From contig NZ_FNYE01000002.1 in the NCBI RefSeq assembly GCF_900108945.1, positions 124,001 to 188,000 of the forward strand: a stretch of 64,000 bases of DNA, read 5' to 3'. Shown here piece by piece: positions 28,637 to 38,800 of the stretch. The DNA comes from Paraburkholderia diazotrophica (lineage in GTDB: Bacteria; Pseudomonadota; Gammaproteobacteria; Burkholderiales; Burkholderiaceae). Below the pieces are notes generated by a model that ran no database searches, had not been told where the DNA came from, and saw only the letters and a list, made by a program, of their open reading frames with translations. Every line of letters starts with the position of its first letter. Position 1 is the first letter of the stretch. The translations under genes were made by a program, and so were the position numbers.

Positions 28637-31110
28637 TGCAGTCTGAATTCAACGCTTTGAAAAAGTTGGTTCGCGAGCGAACCTTCCAGATCTCCGAGAC
28701 TCGATTTCGTGAACCATTTTTCGGTCGTCTCCTCACTGTCTTCGCCGATCCATCCGCGGGTCCGGCTGATCGAGCTGCTGCTTGTCGCGATGCGATTGGG
28801 TGCGCCGCAGCAAATCGTTTATCTAACCCGGTCCTTCAGATTTCTCGCGACCTGATTCCATCAAAGTACTTGGCTGCCGCTGGGCTTCAACTTGAGGATC
28901 TTACTGGGGCCGTGAGCTTAATGCAGCACTTGAGCGAAGCCGAGAGCGCAGTCTATGGAAGACGGCGACGTCGTTATTTGAAGCCTTTGAGTATGGACGT
29001 AGCCCTGAAATCAGCGTTGGGTGCTACGGCCTTTACCGCATACAACGGCGCAGGGCAACAGGCTGCTATAAGGGCTATATTGACGTCACCGATGGACAGC
29101 ACGGTTATTGTCAACTTACCGACCGGCAGCGGTAAAACGTTAGCTATTCACGCACTTAGTGTTTGCGCGACACCCCAAGCTTTGGTACTTGTCATTGTTC
29201 CAACAATCGGTCTGATGCTCGAACAATCAAAAAGGGCGACAAGCGTACTGAAGGGAGCTGGCCTCGATCACGGAGGTAGCTATGCATGGTTCGGCGAGCA
29301 AGCGGAGTCCGAGCGCGAAGAGATCCGCGAGCGGCTTGCTCGCGGAACACAGAGAATTCTATTTTGTGCACCGGAGTCTGCTCTTGGTTCACTGAGGCCG
29401 CTGCTTTTCCGGATCTGCCAGCAAGGCCTTTTGGGAGCGTTGGTCGTTGACGAAGCGCATCTGATCGATCAGTGGGGTGCGGCGTTCCGACCCGAATTCC
29501 AACTTTTATCGCCCTTATTTCGTTCGCTCAAGCAACATTCGCCTTCGGCGATTCGCACACTTTTAATGTCTGCGACGCTCAGTAATTCCACGCTAGAAAT
29601 GTTGCGAGACGCGTTTGTTTCGACAGACGATGAGCCTATCGTAGTTCATGCTGGCTTTCTTCGTCCGGAGCCGGACTTCAACATTTATCGTGCATCGTCA
29701 CCAGAAGATCATACCCGTGCAGTGGTGAAGGCCGTATCAACATTACCGCGGCCGCTCATTCTTTATGCCACCTCGCCTGCGGACGCCGAGGCGTGGAAAA
29801 AGTTGCTGTCGAAACAAGGCTTTGAGCGAGTAGGTATTTTTCACGGGGAAACCAGTACCTCAAAGCGAGATGGACTTCTCAATCAGTGGGAAAACAATAC
29901 CTTAGATGTTATGGTCGCGACGTCGGCGTTTGGCGTTGGAATGGATAAGGCCGACGTGCGTAGTGTCGTGCACGCGGCAGTACCCGAAAATTTAGACCGC
30001 TTTTATCAGGAGGCCGGGCGCGGTGGACGTGACGGCAATGCCTGTTGGTCTTGGCTAATCTATAGCGATGCACAATTAAATGTTGCAAGGTCGTTATCTG
30101 CACAGAAGCTAGTGACGGTTGAGCTGGGCCTCGACAGATGGACAACCCTCTTGCGAGGAAAAATAGATCAGGAAGACGGCTCATTCACGATTTCGAAATC
30201 GGCTTTACGCAGGTCACTTCCTCGGAACAGCGAGGGAAATGAGCAGTGGAATCTTAGAACGTTGTTGCTAATGCAACGAGCAGGGCTGATCAATCTGGGT
30301 TTGTCGCCGGCCAGTGCAATTGATGAACAAGGCGTGCGATTGGAGACAGACTCGGCGCGGTCGCAGTATTTTGACCGCTACTTCGATGAACTAGTGGTGC
30401 AGGTGAGAAACGACGCTCACGCCGCTGTCGAAGTCTGGAATAACGTAGTTGAGCCAAGGCGAGCGCTGGAAAAGGGCTACGCGGCTGACGGCTTCAAAAA
30501 ATTGACTGAATGGCTTGATGATCCAAATCGACCACTATGTGATCTGTTAGAAACGTTCTATCGGTCGGGGGGGATATCGCCCGAGCGCGCCTGCGGAGGG
30601 TGCCCGGGTTGTCGAGCGACCAAAAGGGAGCCCTTCACCCCCACGCTCGGAATGGCCTTCAATGTGAGCGGTCTGCACTTTCCAGTGCGTCCCGAATGGA
30701 TGCCGCCGTCAATGCTATTGAGAATCCGCTATAGGTCTGACCATATTCGTGGAACAGGCGAGCGTGCGCTGGCGCATGAGTGGCGAAACTGGTTGCACAG
30801 TCTTCTGGCAAGTGGCCAGGTGAGGGCGATCCGTGCGAATCGCAGGTTTCTGGATGAAATATCTCGAGATGCATCGATTCAGTCGGTCCCCTTCTGGTGT
30901 GCCCTGGAACCCGGAGATTCTCCAGGGGAATGGCCTGAGGTGGTCATCGTCTCGCCCGCCGACGAGAACCTACCAGTTATCGGAATTGATGATCCACCGA
31001 GGCTTCTTATAGCGCCTGATACCCTGCCCGACGAACGTTATCCACACCGAACATGGTGGGAGTGCTATCCGGAAACTAAGTCGCTGGAAGAGTTTCTCCG
31101 AGGAATTTGA
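28633..31110 (+). CDS. dpdF: DpdF, RecQ-like DEAD/DEAH helicase
   Basis: An 825-residue RecQ-type helicase. The Walker A is LPTGSGKTLAIHAL near residue 162, the DEAH box LVVDEAHLIDQWG near 275, LMSATLS near 312, and motifs V-VI SAFGVGMDKADVRSVVHAAV and FYQEAGRGGRDG near 440-465. A cysteine cluster CGGCPGC near 655 resembles the RecQ zinc site. Family knowledge: RecQ proteins unwind 3'-tailed DNA; in the Salmonella Dpd system dpdF is one of the genes outside the minimal modification set. ATGA overlaps the dpdE stop, and dpdG starts two bases after its stop. Confidence 0.85.
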   Translation: MMQSEFNALKKLVRERTFQISETRFREPFFGRLLTVFADPSAGPADRAAACRDAIGCAAANRLSNPVLQISRDLIPSKYLAAAGLQLEDLTGAVSLMQHLSEAESAVYGRRRRRYLKPLSMDVALKSALGATAFTAYNGAGQQAAIRAILTSPMDSTVIVNLPTGSGKTLAIHALSVCATPQALVLVIVPTIGLMLEQSKRATSVLKGAGLDHGGSYAWFGEQAESEREEIRERLARGTQRILFCAPESALGSLRPLLFRICQQGLLGALVVDEAHLIDQWGAAFRPEFQLLSPLFRSLKQHSPSAIRTLLMSATLSNSTLEMLRDAFVSTDDEPIVVHAGFLRPEPDFNIYRASSPEDHTRAVVKAVSTLPRPLILYATSPADAEAWKKLLSKQGFERVGIFHGETSTSKRDGLLNQWENNTLDVMVATSAFGVGMDKADVRSVVHAAVPENLDRFYQEAGRGGRDGNACWSWLIYSDAQLNVARSLSAQKLVTVELGLDRWTTLLRGKIDQEDGSFTISKSALRRSLPRNSEGNEQWNLRTLLLMQRAGLINLGLSPASAIDEQGVRLETDSARSQYFDRYFDELVVQVRNDAHAAVEVWNNVVEPRRALEKGYAADGFKKLTEWLDDPNRPLCDLLETFYRSGGISPERACGGCPGCRATKREPFTPTLGMAFNVSGLHFPVRPEWMPPSMLLRIRYRSDHIRGTGERALAHEWRNWLHSLLASGQVRAIRANRRFLDEISRDASIQSVPFWCALEPGDSPGEWPEVVIVSPADENLPVIGIDDPPRLLIAPDTLPDERYPHRTWWECYPETKSLEEFLRGI

Positions 31111-31111
31111 C

Positions 31112-31996
31112 ATGTCGATCGTAAATAACGCACATCCCGGCAGCAGCCTTGTTTTATTGAACCTTATCGATCGCTATTTGCTGGCGAGGGGGAAACCCGT
31201 GTCCCGTGTCGAAATGTTGACAACTTTACGGCCGGATAATCTACCTCTCACGGAGAACGCAGAGAAGCGCTTTGAGTGGAATCTTAACTTTTGGCTCGAG
31301 CAGGGGCTCTGGGCGACGTCGGAAGACGGAGCCATCTCACTCGTTCCGAATCCGCAACATCAGGATCTACCTACTCGGTTGCTTGCGAAGATTGTATCGA
31401 ACACCAGCACATTTAAGGACGACGAAATACTGGAAGGATCACGCACCGAACCGTTTCTTCGAGCAATCACTAGTCTGTTGCCGCAGCGAGCTTTCACGTT
31501 TCTTGGTGGAAAGACCCTAGGATCGAGCAATGCTGCCGAAGTGGTTAACAACTTCCTTCCTGGTAAGAAGCTAAACGAAACTAACGAACTTTCCGGGTTT
31601 CTTGCTTTTGCGGATTTTCTGGGTTTTTTAGAGCCGGTCGAAAAAGCTTACGTGATTGATCCCACAAGAGCCATTAAACCGTACCTTCCAACAATTTTTT
31701 CTGACGAAGGTCGGCTCCCGATCAAGACGGTGGTCGAGCGTCTTGGCGTGTATTTGCCAATGCTGGACGGCGGTAGATATCGTAGGCTTATAGAGCCGCT
31801 AATGGAGGGATTCGAGTTCGACGAACCGTACGAGATAAGCGCCGCTTTGAGCCACGCCTTGGTGCGGCTAGAGAGTTCGTTCCAGATACGGTTGGAGCGT
31901 CCTTCCGATGACTCGACATCCCTCAATTTGCAACTCCCGGGCCAAGCTCAGCGTTCGGTCGGGGAGGTCCACTATATTAGCCAGAATAACGAATGA
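31112..31996 (+). CDS. dpdG: DpdG, protein of unknown fold in the Dpd restriction module
   Basis: A 294-residue soluble protein without a catalytic motif I recognise. The N-terminal 90 residues look like a winged-helix or MarR-like arrangement (LLNLIDRYLLARGKPVSRVE, RFEWNLNFWLEQGLWATSED, a dimerising wing with SLVPN). The name is given by position and length: in the known cluster dpdG lies between dpdF and dpdH and encodes a protein of about this size required for the restriction-like phenotype. The start is two bases after dpdF and the stop overlaps the dpdH start by four, so it is translated in the same operon. Confidence 0.75.
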   Translation: MSIVNNAHPGSSLVLLNLIDRYLLARGKPVSRVEMLTTLRPDNLPLTENAEKRFEWNLNFWLEQGLWATSEDGAISLVPNPQHQDLPTRLLAKIVSNTSTFKDDEILEGSRTEPFLRAITSLLPQRAFTFLGGKTLGSSNAAEVVNNFLPGKKLNETNELSGFLAFADFLGFLEPVEKAYVIDPTRAIKPYLPTIFSDEGRLPIKTVVERLGVYLPMLDGGRYRRLIEPLMEGFEFDEPYEISAALSHALVRLESSFQIRLERPSDDSTSLNLQLPGQAQRSVGEVHYISQNNE

Positions 31997-34900
31997 ATCC
32001 CATAACTTATTGGCCGACGCGAGATCACGTCCTTCAATGTATCAGGACTGAAGCGGAGGAATTGGCCGAGCCCGTTCTACTCGCGGTTCACGAGTCGATG
32101 GAGTTGGAGCGAGTAGGCGCAGGCGAAGATCGACTGTGCAATGAGCACGACCTCCTCCAGCACTTCTTGACGGTAGAAAGACCGATTCCGATTATTGGTC
32201 GATCAGGCGTCGGAAAGTCACACCTGATTCGTTGGCTTGAAGCGCGTTTGAAAATGCATGAGGCGTCGTCGAACTGGCATATTGTTCGAATACCAAAGAA
32301 CGCCAGCTTACGTCAAGTTCTCGAAATTCTTCTCGACAGATTGGAAGGTGAAGAGTTTGACAGCGCGCGGGGGCGGATAGCCTCCGTAGGAGATTTGCTT
32401 CGGACGGAAGAGGTTGCTGACCTGTTATTGATGTTTATGGCACAGCAACTGAACAGGTTATATGAACAGGCGACAGACGAGATCGCGAAATCTCGAGATG
32501 AGGCACGAGCGCTGTCGACAGAAGACAAAGATAGACTCAAAGCTATTAGTACTCATGCCCGTCCAGGCCAAGGGCTGTCCGAGCTAATTACAGATCCAAA
32601 CTTCAAAGCAAGTTTGCTACAGCCAACTCATTGCATTTATCAGTTTGCGCGTCGCCTTACGCAGGGAGCTAGTGACGATGAACTGGTTAGAAACGAGTAT
32701 GAACTAAAAGAGGAAGACCTCGACTTCAATTTTAACCTGCACGATTTGTCGGCCAAGGCGCGGCAGTACGTGAGTCAAGCGCAACTCAACACCAGCACAA
32801 ATGCAAGGAACTCCGCAGTGCGAGTGTTGAATGAAGTACTTGGACAGGCAACGCGGAGAGCATTTCAACATCTCTTCAAATTCGACGGTGGTAGCTTCCA
32901 GGATCTCTTCAAGGACATCCGTCGTACCTTGAAGATGCAAGAACGTACGCTCGTCGTTCTTGTTGAAGATATGGCAGCGATTTCCGCTATCGAAGATGTA
33001 CTTGTAGATGGCTTACTCGAAGAATCGGTACGGGATGGTGAGCAGGTGTTGTGCACGCTTCGCTCTGCAATCGCCGTGACTGACGGATACCATGGGTATG
33101 CGCGGCGAAAGGATACAATCAAGACGCGCGCCATCTATGAGTGGTTCATTCGTGAGCAAAGCGGAGATGCGGGGCAAACATCGACGCGAATCCTAAATTT
33201 TTGCGCCCGCTATCTGAATGCTGCGCGACATGGTAGCTCTGAACTCACGCAATCGTGGAGAAATCGGGGCGCCGCCGAGTGGCCGCCCCGTTGGGACGAT
33301 GTAGACGTTGATAGCGACGTTATCGAGGCGTTCGGATACGCTCCATCCGGAATCCCGCTCTACCCCTTTAACCGGTCCGCTATCGAGGCACTGGCCGACA
33401 GGTATTGCAGAAAGGGCGACGAACCCTTGAAATTCAACCCCCGACAGATCCTCAATGAAATTCTTCTTCGGACGCTAAGAGATCATCGCGAGGAATGTCG
33501 ACAAGAAAGATTCCCTGTGGCGGGGTTTGGCGAAATCGCGGCTGGTGCGGGACTTACTGAGCTATACGTGTTGGACGAGCCTGCTCGATGCTCGACCTTT
33601 GCGGCAATTTGGGGGTACGGTTGCCACTCAATCAGCGAACTCCAATCTGAACTAGATCCGAAAATCGCGAGTACATTCGGGCTTAGGGGGATGGCAGCGT
33701 TACTTTCACAGCAGCCCGTCGTTGGTCAGAAAAATGCGAGCACGACAAAAAATATCGCCGCGAACTCGATAAAACCCCGAGCCGGGTCGGCAGCGACAGG
33801 CGATGCAAAACCCTCTGCTCAACCTGTTGGCGACCAGGTACCCGCCACTGTCTCTCTGTGGTTTCAACGCAGACAGCAACTTGGTCAGGAAGAGGCGAGA
33901 CTCCTTCGTGCCGGATTGGACCGTATGTTTCAACAGTATTGCAGAAACGAATGGGTGGGTTTGGCAGAAAAACCAAAAATTAAAATTGGGTCAAGAATAC
34001 AGATCGAAGTGCCGTTTGCGCTTGGCAACGCGCTGGGGTGGACGCTAAAATTTTGCGACGAAACGGATTTCGATGACCCGCTTAAGGCTGCGGTTCTTCA
34101 AGGCGCAGCGATAGCACTGTTGCGCTATGAGTACATAAACGAAAAGACACCGGGCATCGGATGGCGATACGTGGATGGCTTCGTCGATTTCTTGAGGTAC
34201 CAGAATTTCGCTTCGATCTGGGTTCCTTATGCTATGGGGTTGTTATCTCTCGAAGTAAGGAAAGTCATTCCCGAATTAATGGGCATACAGATATCGGCAG
34301 CCAAGGAAGTAGGCATCATTGGTCAAGACAAAAGCGGACAGTACGTAATGAACGTACTGTTACAAAAGGCCGAACATATAGCCGCCGTCACAAAACCGGC
34401 GGCTGCCCCAGCGGTACGCGAAGCTCGATCACGTGTTATCCAATCTTGGAATGCTCAGCGACAAGCTTGGTTAAGTTTGGTCGCGTTCAATGATCATGGA
34501 CTGGACGGCGACTTGGCGATGGATGGTATCGCGCAAGCAGAAAAACGCAGAGCCAATGGTCAACTTGTTTCTTTGGACAGATCCATAAGCGATCAAATCG
34601 CTCCAGCAATCGAAGCATTTCAGAGTTTGGCGGAGTGTACCCGACAAGAGCAGTTCTATGGGCTACTAGGCGAAATGTCCCAAATGATCGATAACATAAG
34701 CAAAGACGGTGAGCATTACCCAACTAATTTCTCGGCACAAGAATTTCCCAGTGCAAGACGTTTCAAATCAATGCTCAAGAACCTTCTTGATGCCGATACA
34801 TGGGCAACGATTAAGCTCACGCTAGCACTTCAAAAGGAGCCCGACACGTTGAGGCGTCTGCAGATAGTCAACCAGATCGACGGCGATCGACTGAAGCAAG

Positions 34901-35082
34901 CTGTCGAAGCTTTCGATTGGTGGAAAATATTCTATGCGTACGTCTCTCACCGCCTGGAGGCTAACAATGCAGAATGGGGCGCCGAGTCGCTGCATCGGGC
35001 ACAAGAGGGAATTGCACAACTTCTGCAGGAAGCCGAATCCAGCTTGATCGGTCTACAGGGGATTCATCGTGCGGACGCTTGA
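31993..35082 (+). CDS. dpdH: DpdH, large P-loop ATPase
   Basis: A 1029-residue protein with an N-terminal P-loop domain: Walker A PIIGRSGVGKSHLIRWLEAR near residue 70 and a Walker B-like LVVLVEDMAAIS near 319. The long insert between them is helical and charged. The region 560-650 is a low-complexity Ala/Ser/Thr/Lys linker before a C-terminal helical half. The architecture suits a STAND/AAA-like ATPase that could couple DNA sensing to effector action; this is inference. Order and length identify it as DpdH. ATGA overlap with dpdG; its 3' end overlaps dpdI by 14 bases. Confidence 0.78.
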   Translation: MNPITYWPTRDHVLQCIRTEAEELAEPVLLAVHESMELERVGAGEDRLCNEHDLLQHFLTVERPIPIIGRSGVGKSHLIRWLEARLKMHEASSNWHIVRIPKNASLRQVLEILLDRLEGEEFDSARGRIASVGDLLRTEEVADLLLMFMAQQLNRLYEQATDEIAKSRDEARALSTEDKDRLKAISTHARPGQGLSELITDPNFKASLLQPTHCIYQFARRLTQGASDDELVRNEYELKEEDLDFNFNLHDLSAKARQYVSQAQLNTSTNARNSAVRVLNEVLGQATRRAFQHLFKFDGGSFQDLFKDIRRTLKMQERTLVVLVEDMAAISAIEDVLVDGLLEESVRDGEQVLCTLRSAIAVTDGYHGYARRKDTIKTRAIYEWFIREQSGDAGQTSTRILNFCARYLNAARHGSSELTQSWRNRGAAEWPPRWDDVDVDSDVIEAFGYAPSGIPLYPFNRSAIEALADRYCRKGDEPLKFNPRQILNEILLRTLRDHREECRQERFPVAGFGEIAAGAGLTELYVLDEPARCSTFAAIWGYGCHSISELQSELDPKIASTFGLRGMAALLSQQPVVGQKNASTTKNIAANSIKPRAGSAATGDAKPSAQPVGDQVPATVSLWFQRRQQLGQEEARLLRAGLDRMFQQYCRNEWVGLAEKPKIKIGSRIQIEVPFALGNALGWTLKFCDETDFDDPLKAAVLQGAAIALLRYEYINEKTPGIGWRYVDGFVDFLRYQNFASIWVPYAMGLLSLEVRKVIPELMGIQISAAKEVGIIGQDKSGQYVMNVLLQKAEHIAAVTKPAAAPAVREARSRVIQSWNAQRQAWLSLVAFNDHGLDGDLAMDGIAQAEKRRANGQLVSLDRSISDQIAPAIEAFQSLAECTRQEQFYGLLGEMSQMIDNISKDGEHYPTNFSAQEFPSARRFKSMLKNLLDADTWATIKLTLALQKEPDTLRRLQIVNQIDGDRLKQAVEAFDWWKIFYAYVSHRLEANNAEWGAESLHRAQEGIAQLLQEAESSLIGLQGIHRADA

Positions 35083-35830
35083 ACAACAATTGCTCACGCT
35101 ACGCGAGCAATACCAACTCAGCCGCTCGGCAGGGAAGGCACATGAGGCAATCAAGGACTGCTCGGAGATATTTTCTCGCCTAAAGCCCGTCATTGATGCG
35201 TTGTCGATGTCGATTAAAAATCAATCCGTGCTCGAAGCACTACCAGAAAACGCGCCGGAGCGAGTTGACTTCGACAACGAACTCCAGCGATTACGAGATC
35301 ATGCCGCGTCAAATCTCTCACGATTCACTCAGGCTTGGACTTCACAAAAGTCAGAGGCACGACAAGACGATTCGTTGAATGCGGTTACCGATTCGCTTCG
35401 TCATTTGTCGCTGTCTATCGACCAGCATCTTCAATCTTGCTGGACGAACTGGATCGAGAGTCTGCGTGGAACATTTATAGTTGAGCAAGTGATACTTGAT
35501 ACACAACGCGACATTCCAGGGTTGGAGCAGTCATATACGAGATACATCGAATTACGAAAGCAATTTAAATTGCTTTCGAGCCAAATACCGGATGCCGTCA
35601 GTTCGTTATCCGACTTGCAAAGTATCGCGAGGGCAATGCGCGCGGAACGTGAGGGCATGAAATTTGATTTGCCTCCCGAAGTCGACGCGTTCTTCAAAAG
35701 GCTAAATCAGCATGATGGGGCGGGGAAGGTTCCCTTGTCGGAAATGTCGCCCAAAATATTCGACTGGCTTAGAGAGCAGGGACTTCTGGCCAATTTTTCG
35801 ATTGAACGATCAAGGAAGCTGTACCAATGA
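35069..35830 (+). CDS. dpdI: DpdI, helical protein of the Dpd restriction module
   Basis: A 253-residue, almost entirely helical protein; stretches such as LEQQLLTLREQYQLSRSAGK and DFDNELQRLRDHAASNLSRF predict coiled coils, so it likely serves as an adaptor or structural subunit. No catalytic motif is visible. The assignment to DpdI is by position (between dpdH and dpdJ) and length. In Salmonella dpdI is among the genes needed for the restriction-like phenotype. The start lies 14 bases inside dpdH and the stop overlaps dpdJ by four, indicating strong translational coupling and probably 1:1 stoichiometry with its neighbours. Confidence 0.75.
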   Translation: MRTLEQQLLTLREQYQLSRSAGKAHEAIKDCSEIFSRLKPVIDALSMSIKNQSVLEALPENAPERVDFDNELQRLRDHAASNLSRFTQAWTSQKSEARQDDSLNAVTDSLRHLSLSIDQHLQSCWTNWIESLRGTFIVEQVILDTQRDIPGLEQSYTRYIELRKQFKLLSSQIPDAVSSLSDLQSIARAMRAEREGMKFDLPPEVDAFFKRLNQHDGAGKVPLSEMSPKIFDWLREQGLLANFSIERSRKLYQ

Positions 35831-38800
35831 CCATATCACTCCCCGATCTGAGACGATGTCTGGACAAATTTGAAGAGATCGAAAGCACTCTTCTTACGTG
35901 GGGTGACACAGGAGGCATGTTCAGCGAGGCCGAGGTAAAGGCAGTTCTCGTCGCTGAGATGCCCGAGAATGATCCACTCGATGTGTTAATCGAGTTGGAA
36001 AGGCATGCCATGCTGGTCGAGTCTCCGCATCCAGAGGGCCTCGAGAAGATGTACCGCACACGAATGGGAGAGGCCGCGCATCTATACAGGAGTTCGCGTC
36101 AATGGTTTCTCAATAAGCCCATTGACCAATCGAAGACGTTGGTCTCGGATTTTAGGTTCATTAGGCGGACTCGCGGCTATCCGAGGCGAGACCGCGACGC
36201 AAATCAGTTCGTGGCGAGAGTGTTGGAGAATGCGCCGTCTGCAGAGGTGAATTCTCGAAAGGAGACCATGCGGGCACTGCTTGACGATGAGGGGGCACCT
36301 TTTTCGTTGTCAGGTTTTCAGGAGCGCGCTACAGGTCGGATTCTGAAAGCTTGGGATCATCATCGTCGGGGGGCCGCTCAACCCACTGGAACGATAGTCT
36401 GTGCAGGTACCGGAAGCGGAAAGACCCTGGCCTTCTATTTACCTGCGATCACCGCCCTGTCTGCAGAGGTCTCAGTAGACGATAGAAGGCGCGTACGCAT
36501 TTTGGCCGTCTACCCCCGTCGTGAATTGCTGAAAGATCAGTTCATGGAGACATGGGCGCAGTGTCGAAAACTCGACAGCGTGACACATCTTCACGGACGA
36601 AAGATTCGGATCGCCGCACTTTTCGGTGATACCCCGAAAGATGTTGCGAAAGCATATGCTTCCGCTGCCGAGAAGAGAGGCAATCTTTCGTTCGATTTGA
36701 TGCGTTGTCCGACCAAGGGCTGCGACGGAAAAATGGAGTGGAGGTTCGAAGCGTTAAAGTCCGGAATTGAAAAACTTCAATGCAACAAATGCAGTCACTC
36801 AGTAACTTCCGACGAAGTCGCGCTTACAAGAGAATCTCAGGCAAAACTTCCACCTGATATTCTTTTCACAACCACGGAGATGCTCAATGAACATTTGAGT
36901 AATTTTAGATTGAACCATCTCTTCGGCGTCGGGCAGCATGCTGGACCTAACCTTGTACTTTTGGATGAGGTGCACACCTATGGCGGCAGCAGCGGAGCGC
37001 AGTCGGCGTTTCTGTTGCGTCGGTGGATGAAGAGAAGTAACTGTAGACCTCATTTTGTTGGCTTGTCGGCTACATTAGCGGACGCAACGAGCTTCTTTTC
37101 CGAGTTGATTGGAGCCAAAGCAGAGCACGTTGAACTCGTTGAGCCATTGAAAGAGGAACTTGAGGATAGCGGTGCAGAATATTTAATGGTCTTACGGGGT
37201 GACCCAGTCTCTCAAACTGCACTTCTATCGACCACAATTCAGGCGAGTATGCTAACACGCCGTGTATTGGATAATCACGATCGCCGATCCGAAGGAACAT
37301 GGGGTACTAAAGCATTCATCTTTACGGACGATCTTGACGTCAATAATCGTTTGTACCATCAACTGGCTGACGCTGAAGGTTGGCAAACTAGCTTCAGAGG
37401 GTTGACGCCGACCAAGCCCACTCTCGCAAGCCTGAGAGGACTTCAGATCGGCCTAGATCGAACCGGTCGATTGAAGCGCGTTCGCTTCGGCCAAGATTGG
37501 AGGGTCGGTCTTAGTATTGGTCATTCGATGAGAGCGGATGATCGAGCTAAGGTTGGTAGAACTTCGAGTCAAGACGCAGGCGTGGACTCCAGCGCTGAGT
37601 TGATCGTTGCGACGTCGTCGCTGGAAGTCGGATTCAATGATCCCTCGGTGGGTGCCGTTTTGCAGCACAAGGCTCCGCGAGACATGGCTTCATATCTTCA
37701 GCGCAAGGGACGAGCTGGAAGATCGAGAAGTATGCGCCCATGGATGATCGTTGTGCTCTCCGACTACGGCCGCGACCGCGTAGCGTTTCAACGTTATGAA
37801 GATCTACTTGACCCAGTCATCAAGGGGAGCCGCCTGCCGCTTTCGAATATACATATTCAGAAGATGCAAGGTGCGATGGCTGCGCTCGATTGGATCAGCT
37901 TGCAACTGGGCCATGGATCTCTAGTCAGTATTCTCAAATATCCAAAGAAGCGCGAGGCGGATTTAGCCAAGATACAGTCGCTGATCGAAAAGGTCTTCGT
38001 GCCGGGTGATGTGCAAGATCAGATGGTCAAGTACATAAAGGATGCTTTGAGAGTAGATGAAGCGGCGATGCAGAAGATTCTTTGGGCATCGCCTCGTTCG
38101 CTTATGCTTGAGTTTTTACCAAGTCTTCGCCGGCAAATATCGACGAGCTGGGCGGAGTATGGAACGCTGTGGAAGGGGCTACCACATGGCAGGTCGCCGT
38201 CCCCGGAATTTATACCCGATGCGCTGTTTGCGGCCCTTAATGTTCCAAGTTTGTTTGTTTCGCTTGAACGCGGAAGTAAAAGTGTGCCGGTTTGGGAGGG
38301 TTTGGCCTTCTTCCAGGGGCTGCGTGAATTCGCGCCGGGACGAATATCAAAAAGGTTCGCAACCGATAGTAATCTCGACACCGACTGGCTCGTACCCCCC
38401 GCCTTTGCACCAACGCCCAATGTCGAAGAATTCGTAGACTTCGAGATCGCCGACGCTTTCGGGGAATCGATCGTAGAGGAAGCTGAAGTAGAAACCGGTG
38501 CGTGCGCAAATATACGTGTATTGCGCCCTATGGAAATCCATACAAGAAAGCTTGATAGACGCTTGCAACTCTCGGAGAAGAGTCACGCACAGACATTGTG
38601 GGGAGTGCAATTTGCGGTCCCCGATGCTACACCCGTCTACCCGTCCCCCTCCGGTTCTTGGGAAAACAGCCTCGCGGATGTGACGTTTTGTATGCATCAG
38701 CACATGACTCAGTTAGAGGTAGTTCGGTATAGCCTCGGCGCGACTGCTTCACTTCGTTTCAAGGATGGAAGTGAGGCTCAAACGACCTTTGAATGGAAGC